Shown here one piece after another: positions 38,668-50,156 of a stretch of 64,000 nucleotides of DNA (position 1 is its first letter; every line of letters begins with the position of its first letter). The notes below the pieces were generated by a model. The model had not been told where the DNA came from. It saw nothing but the letters and a program-made list of their open reading frames with translations, and did no database searches. The stretch spans positions 62,001 through 126,000 of the forward strand of contig NW_027478854.1 of the NCBI RefSeq assembly GCF_051014685.1, in the 5' to 3' direction. The stretch is from Ptiloglossa arizonensis (Eukaryota > Arthropoda > Insecta > Hymenoptera > Colletidae). Both the position numbers and the translations under genes were made by a program.

Positions 38668-40767
38668 TCTCGCGAACGGATTGACCAATCCGCAAAATTT
38701 CTGATGCATCTGAAAGTAGAAACTCGCCCGATTACAACGGTATGCGTACTTTTCCCCTAGTCCGTTCTAGTTATTCGTTTCGAGCATCAGAACTGCGAAA
38801 ATTTTGAGTTTCTCAAGCGTTTCTTACCTGCAAACTGCCATATCTCGCGAACGGATTGACCAATCCGCAAAATTTCTGTTGCATCTGAAAGTAGAAACTC
38901 GCCCGATTACAACGGTATGCGTAGTTTTCCCCTAGGCCGTTGTAGTTATTCGTTTCGAGCATGAGAACTGCGAAAATTTTGGGTTTCTCAAGCGTTGCTT
39001 ACCTCCAAACTGCCATATCTCGCGAACGGATTGACCAATCCGCAAAATTTCTGTTGCATCTGAAAGCAGAAACTCGCCCGATTACAACGGTATGCGTACT
39101 TTTCCCCTAGGCCGTTCCAGTTATTCGTTTCGAGCATCAGAACTGCGAAAATGTTGAGTTTCTCAAGCGTTTCTTACCTACAAACTGCCATATCTCGCGA
39201 ACGGATTGACCAATCCGCAAAATTTCTGTTGCATCTGAAAGTAGAAACTCGCTCGATTACAACGGTATGCGTACTTTTCCCCTAGACCGTTCTAGTTATG
39301 CTTGTCGAGCATCAGAACTGCGAAAATTTTGAGTTTCTCAAGCGTTTCCTACCTCCAAACTGCCATATCTCGCGAACGGATTGACCAATCCGCAAAATTT
39401 CTGATGCATCTGAAAGTAGAAACTCGCCCGATTACAACGGTATGCGTACTTTTCCCCTAGGCCGCTCTAGTTATTCGTTTCGAGCATCAGAACTGCGAAA
39501 ATTTTGTGTTTCTCAAGTGTTTCATACTTCCAAACTGCCATATCTCGCGAACGGATTGACCAATCCGCAAAATTTCTATTGCATCAGAAAGTAGAAACTA
39601 GCCAGATTACAACGGTATGCGTACTTTTCCCCTAGACCGTTCTAGTTATGCTTGCCGAGCATCAGAACTGCGAAAATTTTGAGTTTCTCAAGCGATTCTT
39701 ACCTCCAAACTGCCATATCTCGCGAACGGATTGACTAATCCGCAAAATTTCTGCTGCATCTGAAAGTAGAAACTCGCCCGATTACAACGGTATGCGTACT
39801 TTTCCCCTAGGCCGTTCTAGTTATTCGTTTCGAGCATCAGAACGGCGAAAATTTTGAGTTTCTCAAGCGTTTCTTACCTCCAAACTACCATATCTCGCGA
39901 ACGGATTGACCAATCCGCAAAATTTCTGTTGCATCTGAAAGTAGAAACTCGCCCGATTACAACGGTATGCGTACTTTTCCCCTAGTCCGTTCTAGTTATT
40001 CGTTTCGAGCATCAGAACTGCGAAAATTTTGAGTTTCTCAAGCGTTTCTTACCTGCAAACAGCCATATCTCGCGAACGGATTGACCAATCCGCAAAATTT
40101 CTGTTGCATCTGAAAGTAGAAACTCGCCCGATTACAACGGTATGCGTAGTTTTCCCCTAGGCCGTTGTAGTTATTCGTTTCGAGCATGAGAACTGCGAAA
40201 ATTTTGGGTTTCTCAAGCGTTGCTTACCTCCAAACTGCCATATCTCGCGAACGGATTGACCAATCCGCAAAATTTCTGTTGCATCTGAAAGTAGAAACTC
40301 GCCCGATTACAACGGTATGCGTACTTTTCCCCTAGGCCGTTCCAGTTATTCGTTTCGAGCATCAGAACTGCGAAAATGTGGAGTTTCTCAAGCGTTTCTT
40401 ACCTACAAACTGCCATATCTCGCGAACGGATTGACCAATCCGCAAAATTTCTGTTGCATCTGAAAGTAGAAACTCGCTCGATTACAACGGTATGCGTACT
40501 TTTCCCCTAGACCGTTCTAGTTATGCTTGTGGAGCATCAGAACTGCGAAAATTTTGAGTTTCTCAAGCGTTTCCTACCTCCAAACTGCCATATCTCGCGA
40601 ACGGATTGACCAATCCGCAAAATTTCTGTTGCATCTGAAAGTAGAAACTCGCCCGATTACAACGGTATGCGTAGTTTTCCCCTAGGCCGTTGTAGTTATT
40701 CGTTTCCAGCATGAGAACTGCGAAAATTTTGGGTTTCTCAAGCGTTGCTTACCTCCAAACTGCCATA
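38668..40767 (+). repeat. 12-monomer HOR, copy 1 (2100 bp)
   Basis: Twelve subtypes in fixed order, all 175 bp. They start with a CTGATGC / CTAGTCC / CCTGCAAAC unit and include the CTATTGCATCAGAAAG / AACTAGCC unit at 39543, the GACTAATCC / AGAACGGCG unit at 39718, and the TTTCCAGCATGAG unit at 40593. Units 1-4 resemble units 8-11, so the 12-mer contains a partial 7-monomer-offset duplication. A private change is CTGCTGC near 39750. Confidence 0.93.
39811..39846. repeat. Short inverted repeat, perfect in one monomer subtype
   Basis: GCCGTTCT at 39811-39818 and AGAACGGC at 39839-39846 are perfect 8-bp reverse complements around a 20-bp spacer. In most monomers the second arm reads AGAACTGC, which leaves one mismatch. 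The perfect form recurs in the equivalent unit of each 12-mer copy (near 41911, 44011, 46111, 47686) and near 1675, 51711, 54161 and 55736. It could extrude as a small hairpin; any function is speculative. Confidence 0.6.
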
Positions 40768-42867
40768 TCTCGCGAACGGATTGACCAATCCGCAAAATTT
40801 CTGATGCATCTGAAAGTAGAAACTCGCCCGATTACAACGGTATGCGTACTTTTCCCCTAGTCCGTTCTAGTTATTCGTTTCGAGCATCAGAACTGCGAAA
40901 ATTTTGAGTTTCTCAAGCGTTTCTTACCTGCAAACTGCCATATCTCGCGAACGGATTGACCAATCCGCAAAATTTCTGTTGCATCTGAAAGTAGAAACTC
41001 GCCCGATTACAACGGTATGCGTAGTTTTCCCCTAGGCCGTTGTAGTTATTCGTTTCGAGCATGAGAACTGCGAAAATTTTGGGTTTCTCAAGCGTTGCTT
41101 ACCTCCAAACTGCCATATCTCGCGAACGGATTGACCAATCCGCAAAATTTCTGTTGCATCTGAAAGCAGAAACTCGCCCGATTACAACGGTATGCGTACT
41201 TTTCCCCTAGGCCGTTCCAGTTATTCGTTTCGAGCATCAGAACTGCGAAAATGTTGAGTTTCTCAAGCGTTTCTTACCTACAAACTGCCATATCTCGCGA
41301 ACGGATTGACCAATCCGCAAAATTTCTGTTGCATCTGAAAGTAGAAACTCGCTCGATTACAACGGTATGCGTACTTTTCCCCTAGACCGTTCTAGTTATG
41401 CTTGTCGAGCATCAGAACTGCGAAAATTTTGAGTTTCTCAAGCGTTTCCTACCTCCAAACTGCCATATCTCGCGAACGGATTGACCAATCCGCAAAATTT
41501 CTGATGCATCTGAAAGTAGAAACTCGCCCGATTACAACGGTATGCGTACTTTTCCCCTAGGCCGCTCTAGTTATTCGTTTCGAGCATCAGAACTGCGAAA
41601 ATTTTGTGTTTCTCAAGTGTTTCATACTTCCAAACTGCCATATCTCGCGAACGGATTGACCAATCCGCAAAATTTCTATTGCATCAGAAAGTAGAAACTA
41701 GCCAGATTACAACGGTATGCGTACTTTTCCCCTAGACCGTTCTAGTTATGCTTGCCGAGCATCAGAACTGCGAAAATTTTGAGTTTCTCAAGCGATTCTT
41801 ACCTCCAAACTGCCATATCTCGCGAACGGATTGACTAATCCGCAAAATTTCTGTTGCATCTGAAAGTAGAAACTCGCCCGATTACAACGGTATGCGTACT
41901 TTTCCCCTAGGCCGTTCTAGTTATTCGTTTCGAGCATCAGAACGGCGAAAATTTTGAGTTTCTCAAGCGTTTCTTACCTCCAAACTACCATATCTCGCGA
42001 ACGGATTGACCAATCCGCAAAATTTCTGTTGCATCTGAAAGTAGAAACTCGCCCGATTACAACGGTATGCGTACTTTTCCCCTAGTCCGTTCTAGTTATT
42101 CGTTTCGAGCATCAGAACTGCGAAAATTTTGAGTTTCTCAAGCGTTTCTTACCTGCAAACAGCCATATCTCGCGAACGGATTGACCAATCCGCAAAATTT
42201 CTGTTGCATCTGAAAGTAGAAACTCGCCCGATTACAACGGTATGCGTAGTTTTCCCCTAGGCCGTTGTAGTTATTCGTTTCGAGCATGAGAACTGCGAAA
42301 ATTTTGGGTTTCTCAAGCGTTGCTTACCTCCAAACTGCCATATCTCGCGAACGGATTGACCAATCCGCAAAATTTCTGTTGCATCTGAAAGTAGAAACTC
42401 GCCCGATTACAACGGTATGCGTACTTTTCCCCTAGGCCGTTCCAGTTATTCGTTTCGAGCATCAGAACTGCGAAAATGTGGAGTTTCTCAAGCGTTTCTT
42501 ACCTACAAACTGCCATATCTCGCGAACGGATTGACCAATCCGCAAAATTTCTGTTGCATCTGAAAGTAGAAACTCGCTCGATTACAACGGTATGCGTACT
42601 TTTCCCCTAGACCGTTCTAGTTATGCTTGTGGAGCATCAGAACTGCGAAAATTTTGAGTTTCTCAAGCGTTTCCTACCTCCAAACTGCCATATCTCGCGA
42701 ACGGATTGACCAATCCGCAAAATTTCTGTTGCATCTGAAAGTAGAAACTCGCCCGATTACAACGGTATGCGTAGTTTTCCCCTAGGCCGTTGTAGTTATT
42801 CGTTTCCAGCATGAGAACTGCGAAAATTTTGGGTTTCTCAAGCGTTGCTTACCTCCAAACTGCCATA
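40768..42867 (+). repeat. 12-monomer HOR, copy 2 (2100 bp)
   Basis: Near-perfect repeat of copy 1 at an offset of 2100 bp; the main difference seen is CTGTTGC where copy 1 has CTGCTGC. Diagnostic units (AGAACGGCG, CATCAGAAAG, TTGTGGAGC, AATGTGGAG) fall at identical phase. Such identity between copies, against much lower identity between neighbouring monomers, indicates recent amplification of the whole 12-mer. Confidence 0.93.
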
Positions 42868-44967
42868 TCTCGCGAACGGATTGACCAATCCGCAAAATTT
42901 CTGATGCATCTGAAAGTAGAAACTCGCCCGATTACAACGGTATGCGTACTTTTCCCCTAGTCCGTTCTAGTTATTCGTTTCGAGCATCAGAACTGCGAAA
43001 ATTTTGAGTTTCTCAAGCGTTTCTTACCTGCAAACTGCCATATCTCGCGAACGGATTGACCAATCCGCAAAATTTCTGTTGCATCTGAAAGTAGAAACTC
43101 GCCCGATTACAACGGTATGCGTAGTTTTCCCCTAGGCCGTTGTAGTTATTCGTTTCGAGCATGAGAACTGCGAAAATTTTGGGTTTCTCAAGCGTTGCTT
43201 ACCTCCAAACTGCCATATCTCGCGAACGGATTGACCAATCCGCAAAATTTCTGTTGCATCTGAAAGCAGAAACTCGCCCGATTACAACGGTATGCGTACT
43301 TTTCCCCTAGGCCGTTCCAGTTATTCGTTTCGAGCATCAGAACTGCGAAAATGTTGAGTTTCTCAAGCGTTTCTTACCTACAAACTGCCATATCTCGCGA
43401 ACGGATTGACCAATCCGCAAAATTTCTGTTGCATCTGAAAGTAGAAACTCGCTCGATTACAACGGTATGCGTACTTTTCCCCTAGACCGTTCTAGTTATG
43501 CTTGTCGAGCATCAGAACTGCGAAAATTTTGAGTTTCTCAAGCGTTTCCTACCTCCAAACTGCCATATCTCGCGAACGGATTGACCAATCCGCAAAATTT
43601 CTGATGCATCTGAAAGTAGAAACTCGCCCGATTACAACGGTATGCGTACTTTTCCCCTAGGCCGCTCTAGTTATTCGTTTCGAGCATCAGAACTGCGAAA
43701 ATTTTGTGTTTCTCAAGTGTTTCATACTTCCAAACTGCCATATCTCGCGAACGGATTGACCAATCCGCAAAATTTCTATTGCATCAGAAAGTAGAAACTA
43801 GCCAGATTACAACGGTATGCGTACTTTTCCCCTAGACCGTTCTAGTTATGCTTGCCGAGCATCAGAACTGCGAAAATTTTGAGTTTCTCAAGCGATTCTT
43901 ACCTCCAAACTGCCATATCTCGCGAACGGATTGACTAATCCGCAAAATTTCTGTTGCATCTGAAAGTAGAAACTCGCCCGATTACAACGGTATGCGTACT
44001 TTTCCCCTAGGCCGTTCTAGTTATTCGTTTCGAGCATCAGAACGGCGAAAATTTTGAGTTTCTCAAGCGTTTCTTACCTCCAAACTACCATATCTCGCGA
44101 ACGGATTGACCAATCCGCAAAATTTCTGTTGCATCTGAAAGTAGAAACTCGCCCGATTACAACGGTATGCGTACTTTTCCCCTAGTCCGTTCTAGTTATT
44201 CGTTTCGAGCATCAGAACTGCGAAAATTTTGAGTTTCTCAAGCGTTTCTTACCTGCAAACAGCCATATCTCGCGAACGGATTGACCAATCCGCAAAATTT
44301 CTGTTGCATCTGAAAGTAGAAACTCGCCCGATTACAACGGTATGCGTAGTTTTCCCCTAGGCCGTTGTAGTTATTCGTTTCGAGCATGAGAACTGCGAAA
44401 ATTTTGGGTTTCTCAAGCGTTGCTTACCTCCAAACTGCCATATCTCGCGAACGGATTGACCAATCCGCAAAATTTCTGTTGCATCTGAAAGTAGAAACTC
44501 GCCCGATTACAACGGTATGCGTACTTTTCCCCTAGGCCGTTCCAGTTATTCGTTTCGAGCATCAGAACTGCGAAAATGTGGAGTTTCTCAAGCGTTTCTT
44601 ACCTACAAACTGCCATATCTCGCGAACGGATTGACCAATCCGCAAAATTTCTGTTGCATCTGAAAGTAGAAACTCGCTCGATTACAACGGTATGCGTACT
44701 TTTCCCCTAGACCGTTCTAGTTATGCTTGTGGAGCATCAGAACTGCGAAAATTTTGAGTTTCTCAAGCGTTTCCTACCTCCAAACTGCCATATCTCGCGA
44801 ACGGATTGACCAATCCGCAAAATTTCTGTTGCATCTGAAAGTAGAAACTCGCCCGATTACAACGGTATGCGTAGTTTTCCCCTAGGCCGTTGTAGTTATT
44901 CGTTTCCAGCATGAGAACTGCGAAAATTTTGGGTTTCTCAAGCGTTGCTTACCTCCAAACTGCCATA
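42868..44967 (+). repeat. 12-monomer HOR, copy 3 (2100 bp)
   Basis: All twelve units in the same order as copy 2; reading line against line at a 2100-bp offset I found no clear difference. The AGAACGGCG marker lies near 44041. Confidence 0.93.
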
Positions 44968-46542
44968 TCTCGCGAACGGATTGACCAATCCGCAAAATTT
45001 CTGATGCATCTGAAAGTAGAAACTCGCCCGATTACAACGGTATGCGTACTTTTCCCCTAGTCCGTTCTAGTTATTCGTTTCGAGCATCAGAACTGCGAAA
45101 ATTTTGAGTTTCTCAAGCGTTTCTTACCTGCAAACTGCCATATCTCGCGAACGGATTGACCAATCCGCAAAATTTCTGTTGCATCTGAAAGTAGAAACTC
45201 GCCCGATTACAACGGTATGCGTAGTTTTCCCCTAGGCCGTTGTAGTTATTCGTTTCGAGCATGAGAACTGCGAAAATTTTGGGTTTCTCAAGCGTTGCTT
45301 ACCTCCAAACTGCCATATCTCGCGAACGGATTGACCAATCCGCAAAATTTCTGTTGCATCTGAAAGCAGAAACTCGCCCGATTACAACGGTATGCGTACT
45401 TTTCCCCTAGGCCGTTCCAGTTATTCGTTTCGAGCATCAGAACTGCGAAAATGTTGAGTTTCTCAAGCGTTTCTTACCTACAAACTGCCATATCTCGCGA
45501 ACGGATTGACCAATCCGCAAAATTTCTGTTGCATCTGAAAGTAGAAACTCGCTCGATTACAACGGTATGCGTACTTTTCCCCTAGACCGTTCTAGTTATG
45601 CTTGTCGAGCATCAGAACTGCGAAAATTTTGAGTTTCTCAAGCGTTTCCTACCTCCAAACTGCCATATCTCGCGAACGGATTGACCAATCCGCAAAATTT
45701 CTGATGCATCTGAAAGTAGAAACTCGCCCGATTACAACGGTATGCGTACTTTTCCCCTAGGCCGCTCTAGTTATTCGTTTCGAGCATCAGAACTGCGAAA
45801 ATTTTGTGTTTCTCAAGTGTTTCATACTTCCAAACTGCCATATCTCGCGAACGGATTGACCAATCCGCAAAATTTCTATTGCATCAGAAAGTAGAAACTA
45901 GCCAGATTACAACGGTATGCGTACTTTTCCCCTAGACCGTTCTAGTTATTCGTTTCGAGCATCAGAACTGCGAAAATTTTGAGTTTCTCAAGCGTTTCTT
46001 ACCTACAAACTGCCATATCTCGCGAACGGATTGACTAATCCGCAAAATTTCTGTTGCATCTGAAAGTAGAAACTCGCCCGATTACAACGGTATGCGTACT
46101 TTTCCCCTAGGCCGTTCTAGTTATTCGTTTCGAGCATCAGAACGGCGAAAATTTTGAGTTTCTCAAGCGTTTCTTACCTCCAAACTACCATATCTCGCGA
46201 ACGGATTGACCAATCCGCAAAATTTCTGTTGCATCTGAAAGTAGAAACTCGCCCGATTACAACGGTATGCGTACTTTTCCCCTAGTCCGTTCTAGTTATT
46301 CGTTTCGAGCATCAGAACTGCGAAAATTTTGAGTTTCTCAAGCGTTTCTTACCTGCAAACAGCCATATCTCGCGAACGGATTGACCAATCCGCAAAATTT
46401 CTGTTGCATCTGAAAGTAGAAACTCGCCCGATTACAACGGTATGCGTAGTTTTCCCCTAGGCCGTTGTAGTTATTCGTTTCGAGCATGAGAACTGCGAAA
46501 ATTTTGGGTTTCTCAAGCGTTGCTTACCTCCAAACTGCCATA
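44968..46542 (+). repeat. 12-mer HOR, copy 4, reduced to 9 monomers (1575 bp)
   Basis: Nine units, then a direct jump to the first unit of the next copy; the last three units (525 bp) are missing. The unit starting at 45843 is also altered: its left part is the expected CATCAGAAAG / AACTAGCC type, but from about 45938 it reads ATTCGTTTCG and ends TTCTTACCTACA instead of ATGCTTGCCG and ATTCTTACCTCC. The next unit is again the expected one. This is a conversion-like patch. Confidence 0.9.
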
Positions 46543-48642
46543 TCTCGCGAACGGATTGACCAATCCGCAAAATTTCTGATGCATCTGAAAGTAGAAACTC
46601 GCCCGATTACAACGGTATGCGTACTTTTCCCCTAGTCCGTTCTAGTTATTCGTTTCGAGCATCAGAACTGCGAAAATTTTGAGTTTCTCAAGCGTTTCTT
46701 ACCTGCAAACTGCCATATCTCGCGAACGGATTGACCAATCCGCAAAATTTCTGTTGCATCTGAAAGTAGAAACTCGCCCGATTACAACGGTATGCGTAGT
46801 TTTCCCCTAGGCCGTTGTAGTTATTCGTTTCGAGCATGAGAACTGCGAAAATTTTGGGTTTCTCAAGCGTTGCTTACCTCCAAACTGCCATATCTCGCGA
46901 ACGGATTGACCAATCCGCAAAATTTCTGTTGCATCTGAAAGCAGAAACTCGCCCGATTACAACGGTATGCGTACTTTTCCCCTAGGCCGTTCCAGTTATT
47001 CGTTTCGAGCATCAGAACTGCGAAAATGTTGAGTTTCTCAAGCGTTTCTTACCTACAAACTGCCATATCTCGCGAACGGATTGACCAATCCGCAAAATTT
47101 CTGTTGCATCTGAAAGTAGAAACTCGCTCGATTACAACGGTATGCGTACTTTTCCCCTAGACCGTTCTAGTTATGCTTGTCGAGCATCAGAACTGCGAAA
47201 ATTTTGAGTTTCTCAAGCGTTTCCTACCTCCAAACTGCCATATCTCGCGAACGGATTGACCAATCCGCAAAATTTCTGATGCATCTGAAAGTAGAAACTC
47301 GCCCGATTACAACGGTATGCGTACTTTTCCCCTAGGCCGCTCTAGTTATTCGTTTCGAGCATCAGAACTGCGAAAATTTTGTGTTTCTCAAGTGTTTCAT
47401 ACTTCCAAACTGCCATATCTCGCGAACGGATTGACCAATCCGCAAAATTTCTATTGCATCAGAAAGTAGAAACTAGCCAGATTACAACGGTATGCGTACT
47501 TTTCCCCTAGACCGTTCTAGTTATGCTTGCCGAGCATCAGAACTGCGAAAATTTTGAGTTTCTCAAGCGATTCTTACCTCCAAACTGCCATATCTCGCGA
47601 ACGGATTGACTAATCCGCAAAATTTCTGTTGCATCTGAAAGTAGAAACTCGCCCGATTACAACGGTATGCGTACTTTTCCCCTAGGCCGTTCTAGTTATT
47701 CGTTTCGAGCATCAGAACGGCGAAAATTTTGAGTTTCTCAAGCGTTTCTTACCTCCAAACTACCATATCTCGCGAACGGATTGACCAATCCGCAAAATTT
47801 CTGTTGCATCTGAAAGTAGAAACTCGCCCGATTACAACGGTATGCGTACTTTTCCCCTAGTCCGTTCTAGTTATTCGTTTCGAGCATCAGAACTGCGAAA
47901 ATTTTGAGTTTCTCAAGCGTTTCTTACCTGCAAACAGCCATATCTCGCGAACGGATTGACCAATCCGCAAAATTTCTGTTGCATCTGAAAGTAGAAACTC
48001 GCCCGATTACAACGGTATGCGTAGTTTTCCCCTAGGCCGTTGTAGTTATTCGTTTCGAGCATGAGAACTGCGAAAATTTTGGGTTTCTCAAGTGTTGCTT
48101 ACCTCCAAACTGCCATATCTCGCGAACGGATTGACCAATCCGCAAAATTTCTGTTGCATCTGAAAGTAGAAACTCGCCCGATTACAACGGTATGCGTACT
48201 TTTCCCCTAGGCCGTTCCAGTTATTCGTTTCGAGCATCAGAACTGCGAAAATGTGGAGTTTCTCAAGCGTTTCTTACCTACAAACTGCCATATCTCGCGA
48301 ACGGATTGACCAATCCGCAAAATTTCTGTTGCATCTGAAAGTAGAAACTCGCTCGATTACAACGGTATGCGTACTTTTCCCCTAGACCGTTCTAGTTATG
48401 CTTGTGGAGCATCAGAACTGCGAAAATTTTGAGTTTCTCAAGCGTTTCCTACCTCCAAACTGCCATATCTCGCGAACGGATTGACCAATCCGCAAAATTT
48501 CTGTTGCATCTGAAAGTAGAAACTCGCCCGATTACAACGGTATGCGTAGTTTTCCCCTAGGCCGTTGTAGTTATTCGTGTCCAGCATGAGAACTGCGAAA
48601 ATTTTGGGTTTCTCAAGCGTTGCTTATCTCCAAACTGCCATA
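46543..48642 (+). repeat. 12-monomer HOR, copy 5 (2100 bp), last copy
   Basis: Twelve units in the standard order. Private changes increase toward the right edge: AAGTGTTGC near 48092, TTCGTGTCC near 48577 and TTATCTCC near 48625. The following unit, starting at 48643, is a different type, so the regular array stops here. Confidence 0.92.
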
Positions 48643-50156
48643 TCTCGCGAACGGATTGACCAATCCGCAAAATTTCTGTTGCATCTGAAAGTAGAAACTC
48701 GCCCGATTACAACGGTATGCGTACTTTTCCCCTAGGCCGTTCTAGTTATTCGTTTCGAGCATCAGAACTGTGAAAATGTTGAGTTTCTCAAGCGTTTCTT
48801 ACCTACAAACTGCCATATCTCGCGAACGGATTGACCAATCCGCAAAATTTCTGTTGCATCTGAAAGTAGAAACTCGCCCGATTACAACGGTATGCGTGCT
48901 TTTCCCCTAGGCCGTTCTAGTTATTCGTTTCGAGCATCAGAACTGCGAAAATTTTGAGTTTCTCAAGCGTTTCTTACCTTCAAACTGCCATATCTCGCGA
49001 ACGGATTGACCAATCCGCAAAATTTCTGTTGCATCTGAAAGTAGAAACACGCCCGATTACAACGGTGTGCGTACTTTTCCCCTAGACCGTTCTAGTTATG
49101 CTTGTCGAGCATCAGAACAGCGAAAATTTTGAGTTTCTCAAGCGTTTCTTACATCCAAACTGCAATATCTCGCGAACGGATTGACCGATCCGCAAAATTT
49201 CTGTTGCATCTGAAAGTAGAAACTCGCCCGATTACAACGGTATGCGTACTTTTCCACTAGGCCGTTCTAGTTAATCGTTTCGAGCATCAGAACTGCGAAA
49301 ATTTTGAGTTTCTCAAGCGTTTCTTACTTCCAAACTGCCATATCTCGCGAACGGATTGACCAATCCGCAAAATTTCTGATGCATCTAAAAGTAGAAACTC
49401 GCCCGATTGCAACGGTATGCGTACTTCTCCCCTAGGCCGCTCTAGTTATTCGTTTCGAGCATCAGAACTGCGAAAATTTTGTGTTTCTCAAGTGTTTCAT
49501 ACTTCCAAACTGCCATACCTCGCGAACGGATTGACCAATCCGCAAAATTTCTGTTGCATCTGAAAGTAGAAACTCGCCCGATTACAACGGTATGCGTACT
49601 TTTCCCCTAGCCCGTTCTAGTTATTCGTTTCGAGCATCAGAACTGCGAAAATTTTGAGTTTCTCAAGCGTTTCTTACCTACAAACTGCAATATCTCGCGA
49701 ACGGATTGACCAATCCGCAAAATTTCTGTTGCACCTGAAAGTAGAAACACGCCCGATTACAACGGTGTGCGTACTATTCCCCTAGACCGTTCTAGTTATG
49801 CTTGTCGAGCATCAGAACTGCGAAAATTTTGAGTTTCTCAAGCGTTTCATACCTCCAAACTGCCATATCTCGCGAACGGATTGACCAATCCGCAAAATTT
49901 CTGTTGCATCTGAAAGTAGAAACTCGCCCGATTAAAACGGTATGCGTACTTTTCCCCTAGGCCGTTCTAGTTAATCGTTTCGAGCATCAGAACTGCTAAA
50001 ATTTTGAGTTTCTCAAGCGTTTCTTACTTCCAAACTGCCATATCTCGCGAACGGATTGACCAATCCGCAAAATTTCTGATGCATCTGAAAGTAGAAACTC
50101 GCCCGATTACAACGGTATGCGTACTTTTCCCCTAGACCGTTCTAGTTATGCTTGCC
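48643..50156 (+). repeat. Mosaic satellite segment after the 12-mer HOR
   Basis: Units of several types: AACTGTGAAAATG near 48770; ACGGTGTGCG near 49065 and 49768; a CATCTAAAAG / ATTGCAACGG / GCCGCT unit near 49368; and an ATTAAAACGG / AACTGCTAAAA unit at 49868. The last unit, starting at 50043, is a hybrid (see findings). The ATTAAAACGG unit recurs at 51268, 53718 and 55293, spacings of 8, 14 and 9 monomers. No gene is visible. Confidence 0.84.
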
